From the NCBI GenBank assembly GCA_900539625.1, contig UQCW01000033.1, positions 1-27,926 on the forward strand: 27,926 nucleotides of DNA, given 5' to 3'. Positions 22,182-27,926 of the stretch are shown here, piece after piece. The position numbers were made by a program, and so were the translations under genes. The stretch is from an uncultured Prevotella sp. (GTDB lineage Bacteria; Bacteroidota; Bacteroidia; Bacteroidales; Bacteroidaceae). The number at the start of each line of letters is the position of its first letter. Position 1 is the first letter of the stretch. The notes beneath the pieces are model-generated. The model had not been told where the DNA came from. It worked only from the letters and a program-made list of their open reading frames with translations, and searched no databases.

Positions 22182-23735
22182 ATGTTTGAAGGACAACCCA
22201 AAGGGCTTTACGCCCTCGCTCTCGCCAACACCGGTGAGCGCTTTGGCTACTACACCATGTTAGCCATCTTCACGCTTTTCATGCAGGCCAAGTTTGGCTG
22301 GTCGGAAAGTACGGCAGGAACCGTTAACGCCGTGTTCCTCGCTGCAGTTTATTTCATGCCGCTTCTCGGTGGTATCGTAGCCGACAAAATCGGTTATGGC
22401 AAGTGTGTCACCATCGGTTTCATCACCATGTTCCTCGGCTACCTCGGCCTCGCCGTTCCAACGGCCAACGACATGAACGGCCAGATCGCCATGTTCGCTG
22501 GTTTGGCTTGCGTTTCAATCGGTACTGGTTTTTTCAAGGGCAATTTGCAGGTGCTCGTTGGTAACCTCTACGACGACCCTAAATATTCTGCCCGTCGTGA
22601 CGATGCCTTCAGCCTCTTCTATATGGCCATCAACATTGGTTCGATGTTTGCGCCATCAATGGCCAAATGGATTACCAACTGGCATCTCTCAAAATACGAT
22701 ATGGTTTACGATGCAGCCAACCATTCGCCCGAATATCTTCAGGCACTCTACGAAGGCTATGGCCTCTGCTTCGGTGTGGCTTGCGCTTCCGTAGTTCTCT
22801 CTGCCGTCATCTACTATTGCACCCGCAAATTGTATAAGCACGCTGACGTTACTGCTAAGCAGGCAAAGGAAACGTCTGCTCCTGTTGAAGAACTCACGCC
22901 GAAGCAGACCAAAGACCGCATCACGGCCCTCTTGCTCGTGTTTGCTGTGGTCATCTTCTTCTGGATGGCCTTCCACCAGAATGGTTCGGCTCTGACTTTC
23001 TTCGCCAAGAAATACACTGACCTGAAGGTCGTTGGCGGCATGCGCTTCTGGTTTAACATCTTCAGCTTGGCCCTCATCGCCGTTGCCGTTTACACTGGTT
23101 TCGCCACCTTCCAGGCCAAGACTGCCAAGGTTAAGGCCATCTGCGGTGTGATCACCGTTGCCTTGATTGGTGGTGCCTACGCCATTTTCTGCGGTATGGA
23201 CAATCCGACCTTCGCCCAGCCGTCAGACTTCCAGCAGTTCAACCCGTTCTTCGTGGTTGCCCTCACGCCGTTCAGTATGCTCTTCTTCGGCTCGTTGGCC
23301 AAGAAAGGCTGGGAAGTCAGCGCCCCGACGCGTATCGGTTTGGGTATGTTTGTGGCCGCTCTCGGTTTCGGCGTCATCCTCCTTTCTTCATTCGGTTTGA
23401 CTTCTCCGATGGACTTGGGCCAGGACGCCACGCAGAGCGTTCTTTCGCCAAACTGGTTGATCTCAACCTATTTCACCTTGACCATTGCCGAGTTGTTGCT
23501 CTCTCCGATGGGTATCTCCTTCGTGTCGAAAGTGGCTCCTCCGAAGTATAAGGGTTTGATGATGGGCGGTTGGTTCGTGGCTACGGCCATCGGTAACTAC
23601 CTCAGCTCAATTCCGTCACAGCTTTGGGACAAGATTCCTTTGGTTTACAACTGGGCCATCCTCATCGGCCTCTGTTTGATCAGTGCCATCGTGATGTTTG
23701 CCCTCTTGAAGAAGCTCAAGGCCATGACGGCGTAA
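22182..23735 (+). CDS. POT-family (proton-dependent) peptide transporter
   Basis: 517 aa, the usual size of a POT/PTR2 member of the major facilitator superfamily. The N-terminal signature NTGERFGYYTML (residues 16-27) carries the ERF-x-YY motif that couples protons to peptide uptake, followed by hydrophobic segments throughout (about 12-14 helices). Other features are GGIVADKIGYGKCVTIGF (MFS loop 2-3 motif), FFKGNLQVLVGNLYDD (the PTR2-type segment FxxGxxKxxV-like) and SPMGISFVSKVAPPKYKGLM near the end. It imports di- and tripeptides across the inner membrane. It has its own promoter and terminator. Confidence 0.92.
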   Translation: MFEGQPKGLYALALANTGERFGYYTMLAIFTLFMQAKFGWSESTAGTVNAVFLAAVYFMPLLGGIVADKIGYGKCVTIGFITMFLGYLGLAVPTANDMNGQIAMFAGLACVSIGTGFFKGNLQVLVGNLYDDPKYSARRDDAFSLFYMAINIGSMFAPSMAKWITNWHLSKYDMVYDAANHSPEYLQALYEGYGLCFGVACASVVLSAVIYYCTRKLYKHADVTAKQAKETSAPVEELTPKQTKDRITALLLVFAVVIFFWMAFHQNGSALTFFAKKYTDLKVVGGMRFWFNIFSLALIAVAVYTGFATFQAKTAKVKAICGVITVALIGGAYAIFCGMDNPTFAQPSDFQQFNPFFVVALTPFSMLFFGSLAKKGWEVSAPTRIGLGMFVAALGFGVILLSSFGLTSPMDLGQDATQSVLSPNWLISTYFTLTIAELLLSPMGISFVSKVAPPKYKGLMMGGWFVATAIGNYLSSIPSQLWDKIPLVYNWAILIGLCLISAIVMFALLKKLKAMTA

Positions 23736-23796
23736 TTCCGTAGAGCAATAAGTGATGGCGGAAAAATCGCTATTGCTAAGTACTTATATATAAGGA

Positions 23797-23827
23797 AAAG
23801 GTGTCCAAGAATTTGGACACCTTTTTC
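23797..23827 (+). terminator. Intrinsic terminator of the POT gene
   Basis: AAAGGTGTCC pairs perfectly with GGACACCTTT around AAGAATTT, followed by a T-run ending TTTTTC. Confidence 0.9.
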
Positions 23828-23915
23828 GTGCATTGTGGCAGGCGAGAGACGGATGTTTGCAGACACGCAGGCAATTGGAGCGACTCGCCGTTCAACAGTA
23901 ATCATTGTTTTTTCC

Positions 23916-25328
23916 ATGAGAATAACAGACAGGAGCAAGGCGCTTTTGGCGCAGATTAGTCAGGGCAGGGAAATGACGCGGCGTGACAAACTTGAACTCG
24001 CCGCATGGTTGAGCGTTCCCGCTGTGGTGGCCCAGTTCTCTTCCATCGTCATGCAGTATATTGATGCCTCAATGGTCGGAAGTCTCGGCGCTGAGGCTTC
24101 TGCCTCCATCGGATTGGTGACGACAACGACTTGGCTCTTCGGCGGCTTGTGTTCCGCTTGTTCAACGGGGTTCTCAGTGCAGGTGGCCCATAAAATCGGC
24201 GCCAACGACCTGTCGGCGGCCCGCAGCATCTTGCGCCAGGCCTTCACCACTGCTTTCCTTTTCAGCATCATGCTCGCCGTTGTCGGCCTCTCCATCTGTC
24301 GCCATCTCCCCTTGTGGCTGGGTGGCGATGCCTCCATCGTGGACGATGCCTCCCTCTATTTCGGCATCTTCTCCTTGTCCCTCCCCATGTTGCAATTAAA
24401 CTTCGTGGCGGGCGGCATGCTCCGTTGCAGCGGCAATATGCACGTGCCGAGCATGATGGGCGTGGCGATGTGTATGCTCGATGTCCTTTTCAATTTCCTT
24501 TTTATATTCCCGACGCACCATTTCGCGGTGGCAGGCGTGCACATCACCATCCCCGGTGCCAACCTCGGCGTAGCCGGTGCCGCCCTCGGCACCGTTGCCG
24601 CCATAACCATCATCGCCTTGGTGCAGACCTGGTATTTGTGTAACCGTTCGTCGTTACTCCGCATCGCAGGGGAGAAAGGCAGGTTCCGTCCACAACGCAG
24701 CATCCTGCGTTGGGCCTTGAAAATCGGTTTCCCCATGGGCATGGAGCACGTCGTGTTGTGTGGTGCACAAATAATGACCACCGTCATCGTTGCGCCCTTA
24801 GGTGTCTTTGCCATTGCCGCCAACTCCTTTGCCATCACGGCTGAGAGCCTCTGCTATATGCCCGGTTTGGGAATCTCAGAAGCAGCCACAACCCTTGTTG
24901 GTCAAAGCATTGGCGCGGCGCGTAAGACCTTGGCCCGCAGCTTTGCCTATATCACGGTTGGTATGGGCATGCTCGTCATGGCATTGATGGGCATACTCAT
25001 GTATGTCTTCGCCCCAGAATTTATCGGTTTCATGAGCCCAGTTGAAGAAATCCGACAGTTAGGCACCGCCGCCTTACGCATAGAAGCCTTTGCCGAACCC
25101 ATGTTTGCCGCCTCCATCGTTGCCTATGGCGTATTCGTCGGCGCCGCCAACACCATGGTTCCAAGTATCATGAACGTGTTCAGCATCTGGGCCGTTCGCC
25201 TGACGCTCGCCGCGGCCTTAGCCCCCTCGCTCGGCCTCCAAGGCGTCTGGACCGCCATGTGCATCGAACTCTGTTTCCGCGGTACCATCTTCCTGCTGCG
25301 CCTCTTCCGCGGGCGATGGCTTAAATAG
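23916..25328 (+). CDS. MATE-family multidrug/cation efflux protein
   Basis: 470 aa from the ATG at 23916 (MRITDRSKALLAQISQGREM). Upstream in-frame GTG and ATG codons at 23835 and 23853 would add a non-hydrophobic extension and lie almost in the preceding terminator. About 12 transmembrane segments in two repeated halves: the first begins LAAWLSVPAVVAQFSSIVMQ followed by YIDASMVGSLGAEASASIGL, the second around LKIGFPMGMEHVVLCGAQIM with GVFAIAANSFAITAESLCYM then PGLGISEAATTLVGQSIGA. The repeated GLG...A-x-T-x-VGQ pattern is typical of MatE. It exports drugs or organic cations in exchange for Na+ or H+. Substrate unknown. Confidence 0.9.
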   Translation: MRITDRSKALLAQISQGREMTRRDKLELAAWLSVPAVVAQFSSIVMQYIDASMVGSLGAEASASIGLVTTTTWLFGGLCSACSTGFSVQVAHKIGANDLSAARSILRQAFTTAFLFSIMLAVVGLSICRHLPLWLGGDASIVDDASLYFGIFSLSLPMLQLNFVAGGMLRCSGNMHVPSMMGVAMCMLDVLFNFLFIFPTHHFAVAGVHITIPGANLGVAGAALGTVAAITIIALVQTWYLCNRSSLLRIAGEKGRFRPQRSILRWALKIGFPMGMEHVVLCGAQIMTTVIVAPLGVFAIAANSFAITAESLCYMPGLGISEAATTLVGQSIGAARKTLARSFAYITVGMGMLVMALMGILMYVFAPEFIGFMSPVEEIRQLGTAALRIEAFAEPMFAASIVAYGVFVGAANTMVPSIMNVFSIWAVRLTLAAALAPSLGLQGVWTAMCIELCFRGTIFLLRLFRGRWLK

Positions 25329-25436
25329 AAGACTGAAATAAAGAGCCGGGATAAAAGGTGTCCCACTGCCATCGTCTCCGCCATTCTTAACTTGACTCTT
25401 TCCCCGTCATTTATCAATAAGTTTTTCCACAATTAT

Positions 25437-25467
25437 TTGCCCCATCCAGAAAAAATCATTATTTTTG
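25437..25467 (+). promoter_or_regulatory. Promoter of the CAT-anticodon tRNA
   Basis: TTG at 25437-25439 and TATTTTTG at 25460-25467, spacing 20 bp, about 37 bp before the tRNA. Confidence 0.65.
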
Positions 25468-25504
25468 CACACAAATAAATGTGTTTACCTAACGGTAATG
25501 CATC

Positions 25505-25578
25505 GGACTTGTAGCTCAGTTGGTTAGAGCAACAGACTCATAATCTGGAGGTCCTAGGTTCAAGCCCTAGCTGGTCCA
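25505..25578 (+). tRNA. tRNA with CAT anticodon (Met, or Ile2)
   Basis: 74-nt cloverleaf: acceptor GGACTTG pairs with CTGGTCC (one mismatch and one G-T), D-arm GCTCAGTTGGTTAGAGC, anticodon stem-loop CAGA-CTCATAA-TCTG and T-arm CTAGGTTCAAGCCCTAG; discriminator A, no encoded CCA. The CAT anticodon serves elongator Met, or Ile if modified by TilS; bare sequence does not settle which. Confidence 0.93.
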
Positions 25579-25590
25579 CGCTAATAATCA

Positions 25591-25626
25591 AGCACTTACA
25601 GGGTTTCTGTAGGTGCTTTTTCTTTT
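25591..25626 (+). terminator. Intrinsic terminator after the tRNA
   Basis: AGCACTTACA pairs with TGTAGGTGCT (one G-T) around GGGTTTC, followed by TTTTTCTTTT. Confidence 0.85.
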
Positions 25627-25629
25627 ACG

Positions 25630-25679
25630 GGTGACCTTCAGGTGACCTTTTTGAAGCGAAACTCTGTAATGGTGACCTT
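25630..25679. repeat. Three GGTGACCTT direct repeats beside the tRNA
   Basis: Identical 9-mers at 25630, 25641 and 25671, spaced 11 and 30 bp (about one and three helical turns). They lie just beyond the tRNA terminator. The layout resembles arm-type binding sites of a tyrosine recombinase next to a tRNA attachment site. No integrase gene is present in the window. Confidence 0.55.
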
Positions 25680-25904
25680 TTGAAATTTCATGGGATTGCA
25701 GAAAATTTTTATAGATTTTTATCCTATTGTGAACTTGATATTGCGGAATGTGATGCACATTTTTATCAAAACATCCTCTACAAACATCATTCTACAATCT
25801 ATTTTCATGTTCAAAATGAGGAAAGTCACTTAAACATAAGAGATTATCGAGGAAAGGATGTAACTTTGCAAATGGAGAGAATCAACTCTTTCCAAGACAT
25901 TTGA
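25680..25904 (+). CDS. Possible ORF, 74 aa, unrecognised
   Basis: A frame open from 25635, with TTG 25680 as the only start-like codon, reads KFHGIAENFYRFLSYCELDI followed by AECDAHFYQNILYKHHSTIY and ends QMERINSFQDI. The composition is protein-like, with aromatic and charged residues in natural patterns. There is no ATG, so it may be the 3' part of a gene truncated at the repeat/att region rather than an intact gene. No family recognised. Confidence 0.3.
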   Translation: MKFHGIAENFYRFLSYCELDIAECDAHFYQNILYKHHSTIYFHVQNEESHLNIRDYRGKDVTLQMERINSFQDI

Positions 25905-25932
25905 AATAAAAGGAGCGTTATGCTACTCTTGT

Positions 25933-26053
25933 AAGTGCGAAGCCTGAGAAACTGAAACACAAAATCAACAAGAATTGGCATGGCAGTTTCCACGTTATAG
26001 CGTGGGCTGCTTAACCACATCTGTTGATTAAGGTTTTCTCAGGGCCTGCACTT
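25933..26053 (+). ncRNA. Candidate structured RNA, nested long hairpin
   Basis: Four collinear pairings nest inside one another: AAGTGC 25933-25938 with GCACTT 26048-26053; CCTGAGAAA 25943-25951 with TTTCTCAGG 26035-26043; AATCAACA 25963-25970 with TGTTGATT 26022-26029; and an apical arm GCAG/CTGC plus CCACG/CGTGG (25983-26010) with loop TTATAG. A further small hairpin CCACG-CTT-CGTGG follows at about 26076-26088. No ORF explains the sequence. It could be a leader RNA of the 26131 operon, a free small RNA, or the end structure of a mobile element; no T-tract closes it. It does not match 4.5S RNA, tmRNA or any riboswitch I can recognise. Strand is assigned only from the downstream genes. Confidence 0.5.
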
Positions 26054-26130
26054 TAAGACATGGTTATTGTCAGTGCCACGCTTCGTGGTTTTAGAGCATT
26101 ACATAGATGGAAATTTAAAATAACAAGTAT

Positions 26131-26520
26131 ATGAAAAAAGTCATTATTATCTTTTGGGTATTCTTTTATGCCATCGTATCTTTTGCACAAAGTGAAAGTG
26201 CTATACCCACCTTTGGAGTAAAATTGGATAGAGAAGTGGCTGTAGCCAAAATAGAAAAAGAAACCTATCAAGACGTTATTGTTGAGTTAAGGTCAGCAGA
26301 TTTAGGAGACTTATTCACAGAAGGCGTTAAGATAATTGTCAAAGATGCTAAAACAGGGAAAAAACTGTATAGTAAGCGTTTTTCAAAGTCATACCTCTAT
26401 GCATTTTCAGATGGTACTATTCAAGTAGGAAAAGGAAATGCATTAATTCAGCTTACATTATTTAAGTCAAAAGAATACAGCGTCTGGTTAATGGAGATAA
26501 GAAAAAATGGTATATACTAA
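26131..26520 (+). CDS. Small secreted protein, uncharacterised
   Basis: 129 aa with a clear signal peptide (MKKVIIIFWVFFYAIVSFAQ). The mature part is about 110 aa, predicted beta-rich: VELRSADLGDLFTEGVKIIV, then DAKTGKKLYSKRFSKSYLYA and QLTLFKSKEYSVWLMEIRKN. No known domain seen. It probably lives in the periplasm or at the surface. It is AT-rich compared with the core genes. It lies about 78 bp downstream of the candidate structured RNA and 9 bp upstream of the DUF3820 protein's ATG, so it is likely the first gene of a three-gene operon. Confidence 0.7.
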   Translation: MKKVIIIFWVFFYAIVSFAQSESAIPTFGVKLDREVAVAKIEKETYQDVIVELRSADLGDLFTEGVKIIVKDAKTGKKLYSKRFSKSYLYAFSDGTIQVGKGNALIQLTLFKSKEYSVWLMEIRKNGIY

Positions 26521-26529
26521 AAATTGATT

Positions 26530-27198
26530 ATGTATCCTCACGATAATATATTCAACATTTATTACAATATAGGCAAACGAACTCCGTTCTTGGTAAAGCG
26601 GTGTGAGTTAGGGCTGGCACGGGTGTCAAGCGAAGAAAGGCGTATAGACCCAAATCGGGATAGAACTTTTTTAGTTGAAACCGTAAAACCACGTGGTAAA
26701 TACGGCAAGGCTTATGGAAAGTGCTTTGTGGATGGTAAGCCGGATGATAGTTATAGGCAGGAGTGCTATCCAAATATCAAAGATGAGGAAATTCCCTGTG
26801 CTGGATGTGGCGAGTGGGTTTTGATAGATATTCCAGGAGTGTCACTTGACGATATATTTCCAATTCATAAGGCAAAAGATATTCTTATGTTTGGAAAATA
26901 TAAAGGAAAATCTTTCAGTGAGATTTACAAAATAGATTATCAATATCTTCATTGGTTAGAAACAACTGATAGATTTTTCAAAATTGATTTTGAAGAGCTT
27001 AAACAATTGTACCCTAATGTGGAAAGCCCTTCGAATGTGCCTATAACAGAAAAGATAATTGACTTTGGAAAATACAAAGGAAAGAAATTCGGTGATATAA
27101 AAGATGATACAGCTTATCTTGAATGGTTTGTTTCTATAGGGAAAATATCCATTGAGGAATTTAAATTATTAACTACTAAACTATTAAATATAAAATGA
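26530..27198 (+). CDS. Protein with two DUF3820-like repeats and a CxxC motif
   Basis: 222 aa from ATG 26530 (an in-frame TTG two codons earlier is less likely). Cytoplasmic, no signal peptide. The N-terminal half is of unknown type and holds CAGCGEW (Cys90, Cys93), possibly half of a zinc site. The C-terminal half carries two tandem copies of a small motif: MFGKYKGKSFSEIYKIDYQY then LHWLE (about 119-135), and DFGKYKGKKFGDIKDDTAYL then EWF (about 177-200). This GKYKG-x-x-(F/I)-x-x-(I)-x-x-x-YL-x-W pattern is that of DUF3820/exonuclease X C-terminal-like modules, which are often attached to nucleases or found alone; molecular role unknown. Its stop overlaps the next start (ATGA). Confidence 0.7.
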   Translation: MYPHDNIFNIYYNIGKRTPFLVKRCELGLARVSSEERRIDPNRDRTFLVETVKPRGKYGKAYGKCFVDGKPDDSYRQECYPNIKDEEIPCAGCGEWVLIDIPGVSLDDIFPIHKAKDILMFGKYKGKSFSEIYKIDYQYLHWLETTDRFFKIDFEELKQLYPNVESPSNVPITEKIIDFGKYKGKKFGDIKDDTAYLEWFVSIGKISIEEFKLLTTKLLNIK

Positions 27199-27692
27199 AG
27201 AAAATTCTTTTACACTCTCTTCTTGTATTGATGCTTTCTATTTTTTCTGTCAATGCACAATCTCAAAATTCACAAGAGAAAATGCAAACACTTGTTCAGA
27301 GAGTTGATTCTCTTGAGCATGAATTGTCGTATCTAAAATTAACTTACGAATTAAGCACACTTAATTCCGATATGACATTGTTTTCAAACGCAATAGATCT
27401 AAAATCGCTTGAAATTCAGTTAAACCTTTATAATAGGAATTTTAATTCCCAATTAGGTTATGCATATCAACGATATTATAAATCATGTCAGGAGAGAAAA
27501 CAATCAATTTCTGAACTCATTGAAGCTAAGAAAACGTTTTTCGTCCTCAAAGTTATAACGTATCCTTTTTCCGAAAGTGAAATGAATACGTTAAAGGCAA
27601 GTTATAATGTAATTGATAATGCATATGAATCAATAGGAAACTCTATGGAGTTATTGAAAATCGTTGTGGACGCATATAACAAATCATTGTAG
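27195..27692 (+). CDS. Secreted coiled-coil protein, uncharacterised
   Basis: 165 aa with a signal peptide (MKKILLHSLLVLMLSIFSVN-AQ). The mature protein is predicted almost all helical, with a coiled-coil-like stretch right after the signal (EKMQTLVQRVDSLEHELSYL). No known domain. Its ATG overlaps the stop of the preceding gene by 4 bp (ATGA), indicating translational coupling. Probably periplasmic. The operon thus pairs two exported proteins around one cytoplasmic DUF3820-type protein. Confidence 0.7.
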   Translation: MKKILLHSLLVLMLSIFSVNAQSQNSQEKMQTLVQRVDSLEHELSYLKLTYELSTLNSDMTLFSNAIDLKSLEIQLNLYNRNFNSQLGYAYQRYYKSCQERKQSISELIEAKKTFFVLKVITYPFSESEMNTLKASYNVIDNAYESIGNSMELLKIVVDAYNKSL

Positions 27693-27724
27693 CAGTTTGC
27701 AAAATTCTAAAAAAGCGATTAATC

Positions 27725-27814
27725 TCATTGCAGGGAGAGAATTTGTCGTAATTTACAGAAAAATTCCTCCTCGTCCACGTTCAATTTTCCAATCATATAA
27801 TCCATTAGCGACAT
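27725..27814 (-). CDS. Possible 29-aa ORF with a strong Shine-Dalgarno
   Basis: Minus strand, MSLMDYMIGKLNVDEEEFFC then KLRQILSLQ-stop. AAGGAGG lies 7 bases upstream of the ATG, unusual because Bacteroidales genes mostly lack strong ribosome-binding sites. It could be a leader peptide or the start of a gene cut short. No homologue recognised. Confidence 0.3.
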   Translation of the reverse strand: MSLMDYMIGKLNVDEEEFFCKLRQILSLQ

Positions 27815-27825
27815 CGACGACCTCC

Positions 27826-27847
27826 TTGTAGGTAGGGTGTTCAAAAT
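27826..27847. repeat. Another copy of the TAGG-GTGTTCAAAAT repeat arm
   Basis: These 22 bases are the exact reverse complement of 8243-8264 and share their core with the ends of the 70-bp palindromes. The arm lies immediately upstream of the Shine-Dalgarno of the 29-aa minus-strand ORF. Confidence 0.8.
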
Positions 27848-27851
27848 TACT

Positions 27852-27926
27852 TCAAAATCCTACGCATTTTTTGCCTATAGTATTGATGCGTTTGACTACC
27901 AAGTTAGGAGAAAGGTTTTCAACCGT
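27852..27926 (-). CDS. Possible C-terminal end of a gene beyond the window
   Basis: On the minus strand the frame entering at 27926 reads TVENLSPNLVVKRINTIGKK then CVGF-stop (TGA at 27854-27852). 24 codons are too few to prove coding; chance is possible. Confidence 0.25.
   Translation of the reverse strand, partial: TVENLSPNLVVKRINTIGKKCVGF

Noticed and set aside
23835..23915. Longer N-terminus for the MATE protein
   Set aside because: The GTG at 23835 lies 8 bp after the POT terminator and the extra 27 residues are not part of the MATE fold; ATG 23916 is preferred.
25933..26053. Retron non-coding RNA
   Set aside because: A nested closing stem is present, but no reverse transcriptase gene follows and no typical msr/msd layout can be shown; kept only as an unassigned structured RNA.
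25933..26053. SRP (4.5S) RNA or 6S RNA
   Set aside because: The conserved GGAA-type apical SRP motif is missing and the length and bulge layout do not fit 6S RNA convincingly.

Overview
The window looks like a chromosomal segment of a gut- or oral-type Bacteroidales bacterium, most likely Prevotellaceae or a close relative. Three things point there. Most promoters are of the Bacteroidetes type (a TAnnTTTG -7 box, several with a TTG/TTTG element 19-21 bp upstream) rather than the E. coli type. Two secreted proteins carry type IX secretion (T9SS) sorting domains, one of type A (end of the GH20 enzyme) and one of type B (gliding-motility-associated C-terminal domain). The core proteins (S41 protease, Ino1, UvrA, POT, MATE) read as Bacteroidales versions. 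No species can be assigned from sequence alone.

Layout. 1-1000 is a gene-poor patch of palindromes, inverted repeats and a 22-bp tandem repeat. 1000-3230 is a small accessory island: a HigBA-like and a Phd/RelE-like toxin-antitoxin pair, one unrecognised ORF, and decayed small ORFs. Two tRNA genes (Arg-TCT, Asn-GTT) lie on the minus strand at 3322-3592. 3701-7881 is core: a PfkB-family kinase, an S41 C-terminal processing protease and a myo-inositol-1-phosphate synthase. 7882-8431 is a repeat-rich spacer. 8432-12277 encodes a very large secreted GH20 hexosaminidase. 12294-16285 is a defence-like cassette bounded at both ends by the same 70-bp palindrome. It holds the promoter and first codons of a type I restriction hsdR, fused by deletion to what looks like the last codons of hsdM, then intact DUF262/DUF1524 (GmrSD-like) and DUF1016/PD-(D/E)xK (YhcG-like) genes. 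16552-17860 (minus) is ung plus a DUF3109 gene. 18221-25328 holds a T9SS type B protein, UvrA, a POT peptide transporter and a MATE exporter. A tRNA with CAT anticodon at 25505 starts another accessory stretch. It is followed by a terminator, three copies of a 9-bp direct repeat that look like recombinase arm sites, a candidate structured RNA of about 120 nt, and an AT-rich three-gene cluster (small secreted protein, tandem DUF3820 protein, secreted coiled-coil protein).

How it fits together. The core genes cover nucleotide or sugar phosphorylation, envelope proteolysis, inositol phosphate synthesis, glycan degradation at the cell surface, DNA repair (Ung, UvrA) and transport. The accessory genes sit beside tRNAs and repeat elements, as expected of turnover hotspots. 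The most interesting places are the gutted type I restriction locus whose promoter now appears to serve two cargo nuclease genes, the palindromes around it, and the structured RNA with its uncharacterised secreted-protein operon next to the tRNA-Met/Ile2 gene. All functions are inferred from motifs read by eye; no database search was possible.
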